A DNA stretch of 5,826 nucleotides from Armatimonadota bacterium (lineage in GTDB: Bacteria > Cloacimonadota > Cloacimonadia > Cloacimonadales > TCS61): assembly GCA_030612605.1 (NCBI GenBank), contig JAUWNO010000153.1:1-5826 (forward strand), written 5' to 3'. Positions 5,568-5,826 of the stretch are shown here, piece after piece (the stretch's first letter is position 1; the number at the start of each line of letters is the position of its first letter). Below the pieces are notes generated by a model. It was given only the letters and a program-made list of their open reading frames with translations, ran no database searches and had not been told where the DNA came from. The translations under genes were made by a program, and so were the position numbers.

Positions 5568-5669
5568 ATTGCGAAGGTCAATTTGGAAGAATCTCTCTGG
5601 AAGAAACCGTTCGCAAGGTCTTTTCCCAATTCAACCGACTTGTCCGGGCGTAGCGAAGCGAAGCCTGAT
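5568..5669. other. Gene-free remainder between helicase and glycosylase, with a GC-rich patch
   Basis: This stretch contains an isolated AATTCAACC unit (5628-5636) and a GC-rich patch at about 5642-5665 (CCGGGCGTAGCGAAGCGAAG) that contrasts with the AT-rich surroundings. The patch contains GCGAAGC, a sequence known to fold into a very stable DNA mini-hairpin, and an overlapping AGCGA direct repeat. No ribosome binding site or recognisable protein was found. It looks like part of a dispersed intergenic element. Confidence 0.4.
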
Positions 5670-5826
5670 TCAATCAATTGAACCAAACCACTTTCCAAGA
5701 TAATCATAAACTTCAATATCTGAGAAGGGAATGATCGTTTTTGCCGGGACAATATCTTTAAAAAAGTGACCATACTCTTTTGTGAAAATCCTGCTATCAA
5801 GAACAAGAACAACACCTTTATCAGTT
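5670..5826 (-). CDS. DinG/Rad3 (XPD)-family helicase, C-terminal fragment, 5' end outside window
   Basis: The last 51 codons are visible, ending with TGA at 5670-5672. The peptide begins TDKGVVLVLDSRIFTKEYG and continues HFFKDIVP. This matches the segment just after helicase motif VI of DinG-type superfamily 2 helicases, where the pattern is D-x-G-V-(hydrophobic)-LD-x-R-(x)-YG-(x)-LP. Such enzymes unwind DNA 5' to 3' at R-loops, D-loops or repair intermediates, often with an iron-sulfur cluster; the Walker A/B and cluster residues would lie beyond the window. The protein ends about 16 residues after the IPF segment. It is separated by 194 bp of repeat-rich DNA from the glycosylase, so the two need not be co-transcribed. 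Confidence 0.78.
   Translation of the reverse strand, partial: TDKGVVLVLDSRIFTKEYGHFFKDIVPAKTIIPFSDIEVYDYLGKWFGSID

Noticed and set aside
5436..5681. Open frame of 81 codons on the plus strand (NST/DST repeats)
   Set aside because: It is antisense to the glycosylase start and the helicase end, and its openness comes from the 9-bp repeat period.
5441..5815. Open frame of 124 codons on the minus strand (VELVELVESVEL)
   Set aside because: Its first part is out of frame with the helicase C terminus, the middle is the 9-bp repeat array that keeps all frames open, and its end overlaps the glycosylase start. No family is recognised.

Overview
The window is AT-rich bacterial DNA with the standard code: TGA ends the gene at the right edge and Trp is read from TGG. 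Every gene I can support lies on the minus strand, so gene order is from high to low coordinates. The mix of genes (COG2231 glycosylase, RadC, AlbA_2/HATPase regulator, single-chain restriction-modification protein) and the many short degenerate repeats between genes suggest an uncultured Gram-negative lineage of the Bacteroidota/Cloacimonadota kind. That placement is only an inference.

Layout from right to left. (1) 5670-5826: last 51 codons of a DinG/Rad3-type helicase that enters from beyond the window. (2) 5476-5669: a gene-free mosaic of short repeats (CACGAA units, a 9-bp TTCAAC array, a GC-rich patch). (3) 4819-5475: an endonuclease III-related DNA glycosylase of the MagIII/COG2231 kind with a 4-Cys iron-sulfur motif. 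(4) 4043-4732: RadC with an intact JAMM metal-binding motif. (5) 2523-4040: an AlbA_2 (Schlafen-like) + GHKL ATPase + winged-helix protein that starts 2 nt after the radC stop. (6) 2030-2522: a 493-bp gap holding repeat arrays related to those inside gene 5, then a candidate promoter and an inverted repeat. (7) 1-2029: the first 676 codons of a type ISP-like protein with an N-terminal PD-(D/E)XK nuclease and an N6-adenine methyltransferase; its 3' end lies outside the window.

Taken together this looks like a DNA-processing or defence-type neighbourhood: helicase, base-excision glycosylase, RadC, a Schlafen-domain ATPase regulator and a restriction-modification enzyme. No joint function can be proved from the sequence.

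The most unusual feature is the 11/12/13-bp repeat system. It is read as protein in all three frames in the C-terminal half of the AlbA_2 protein, and related, decayed copies lie in the non-coding DNA just downstream. One repeat unit carries a single-base variant (CAG instead of TAG) that keeps the gene open. Nearly identical direct repeats flank the winged-helix coding segment. This arrangement suggests a variable, possibly phase-switching, C terminus.
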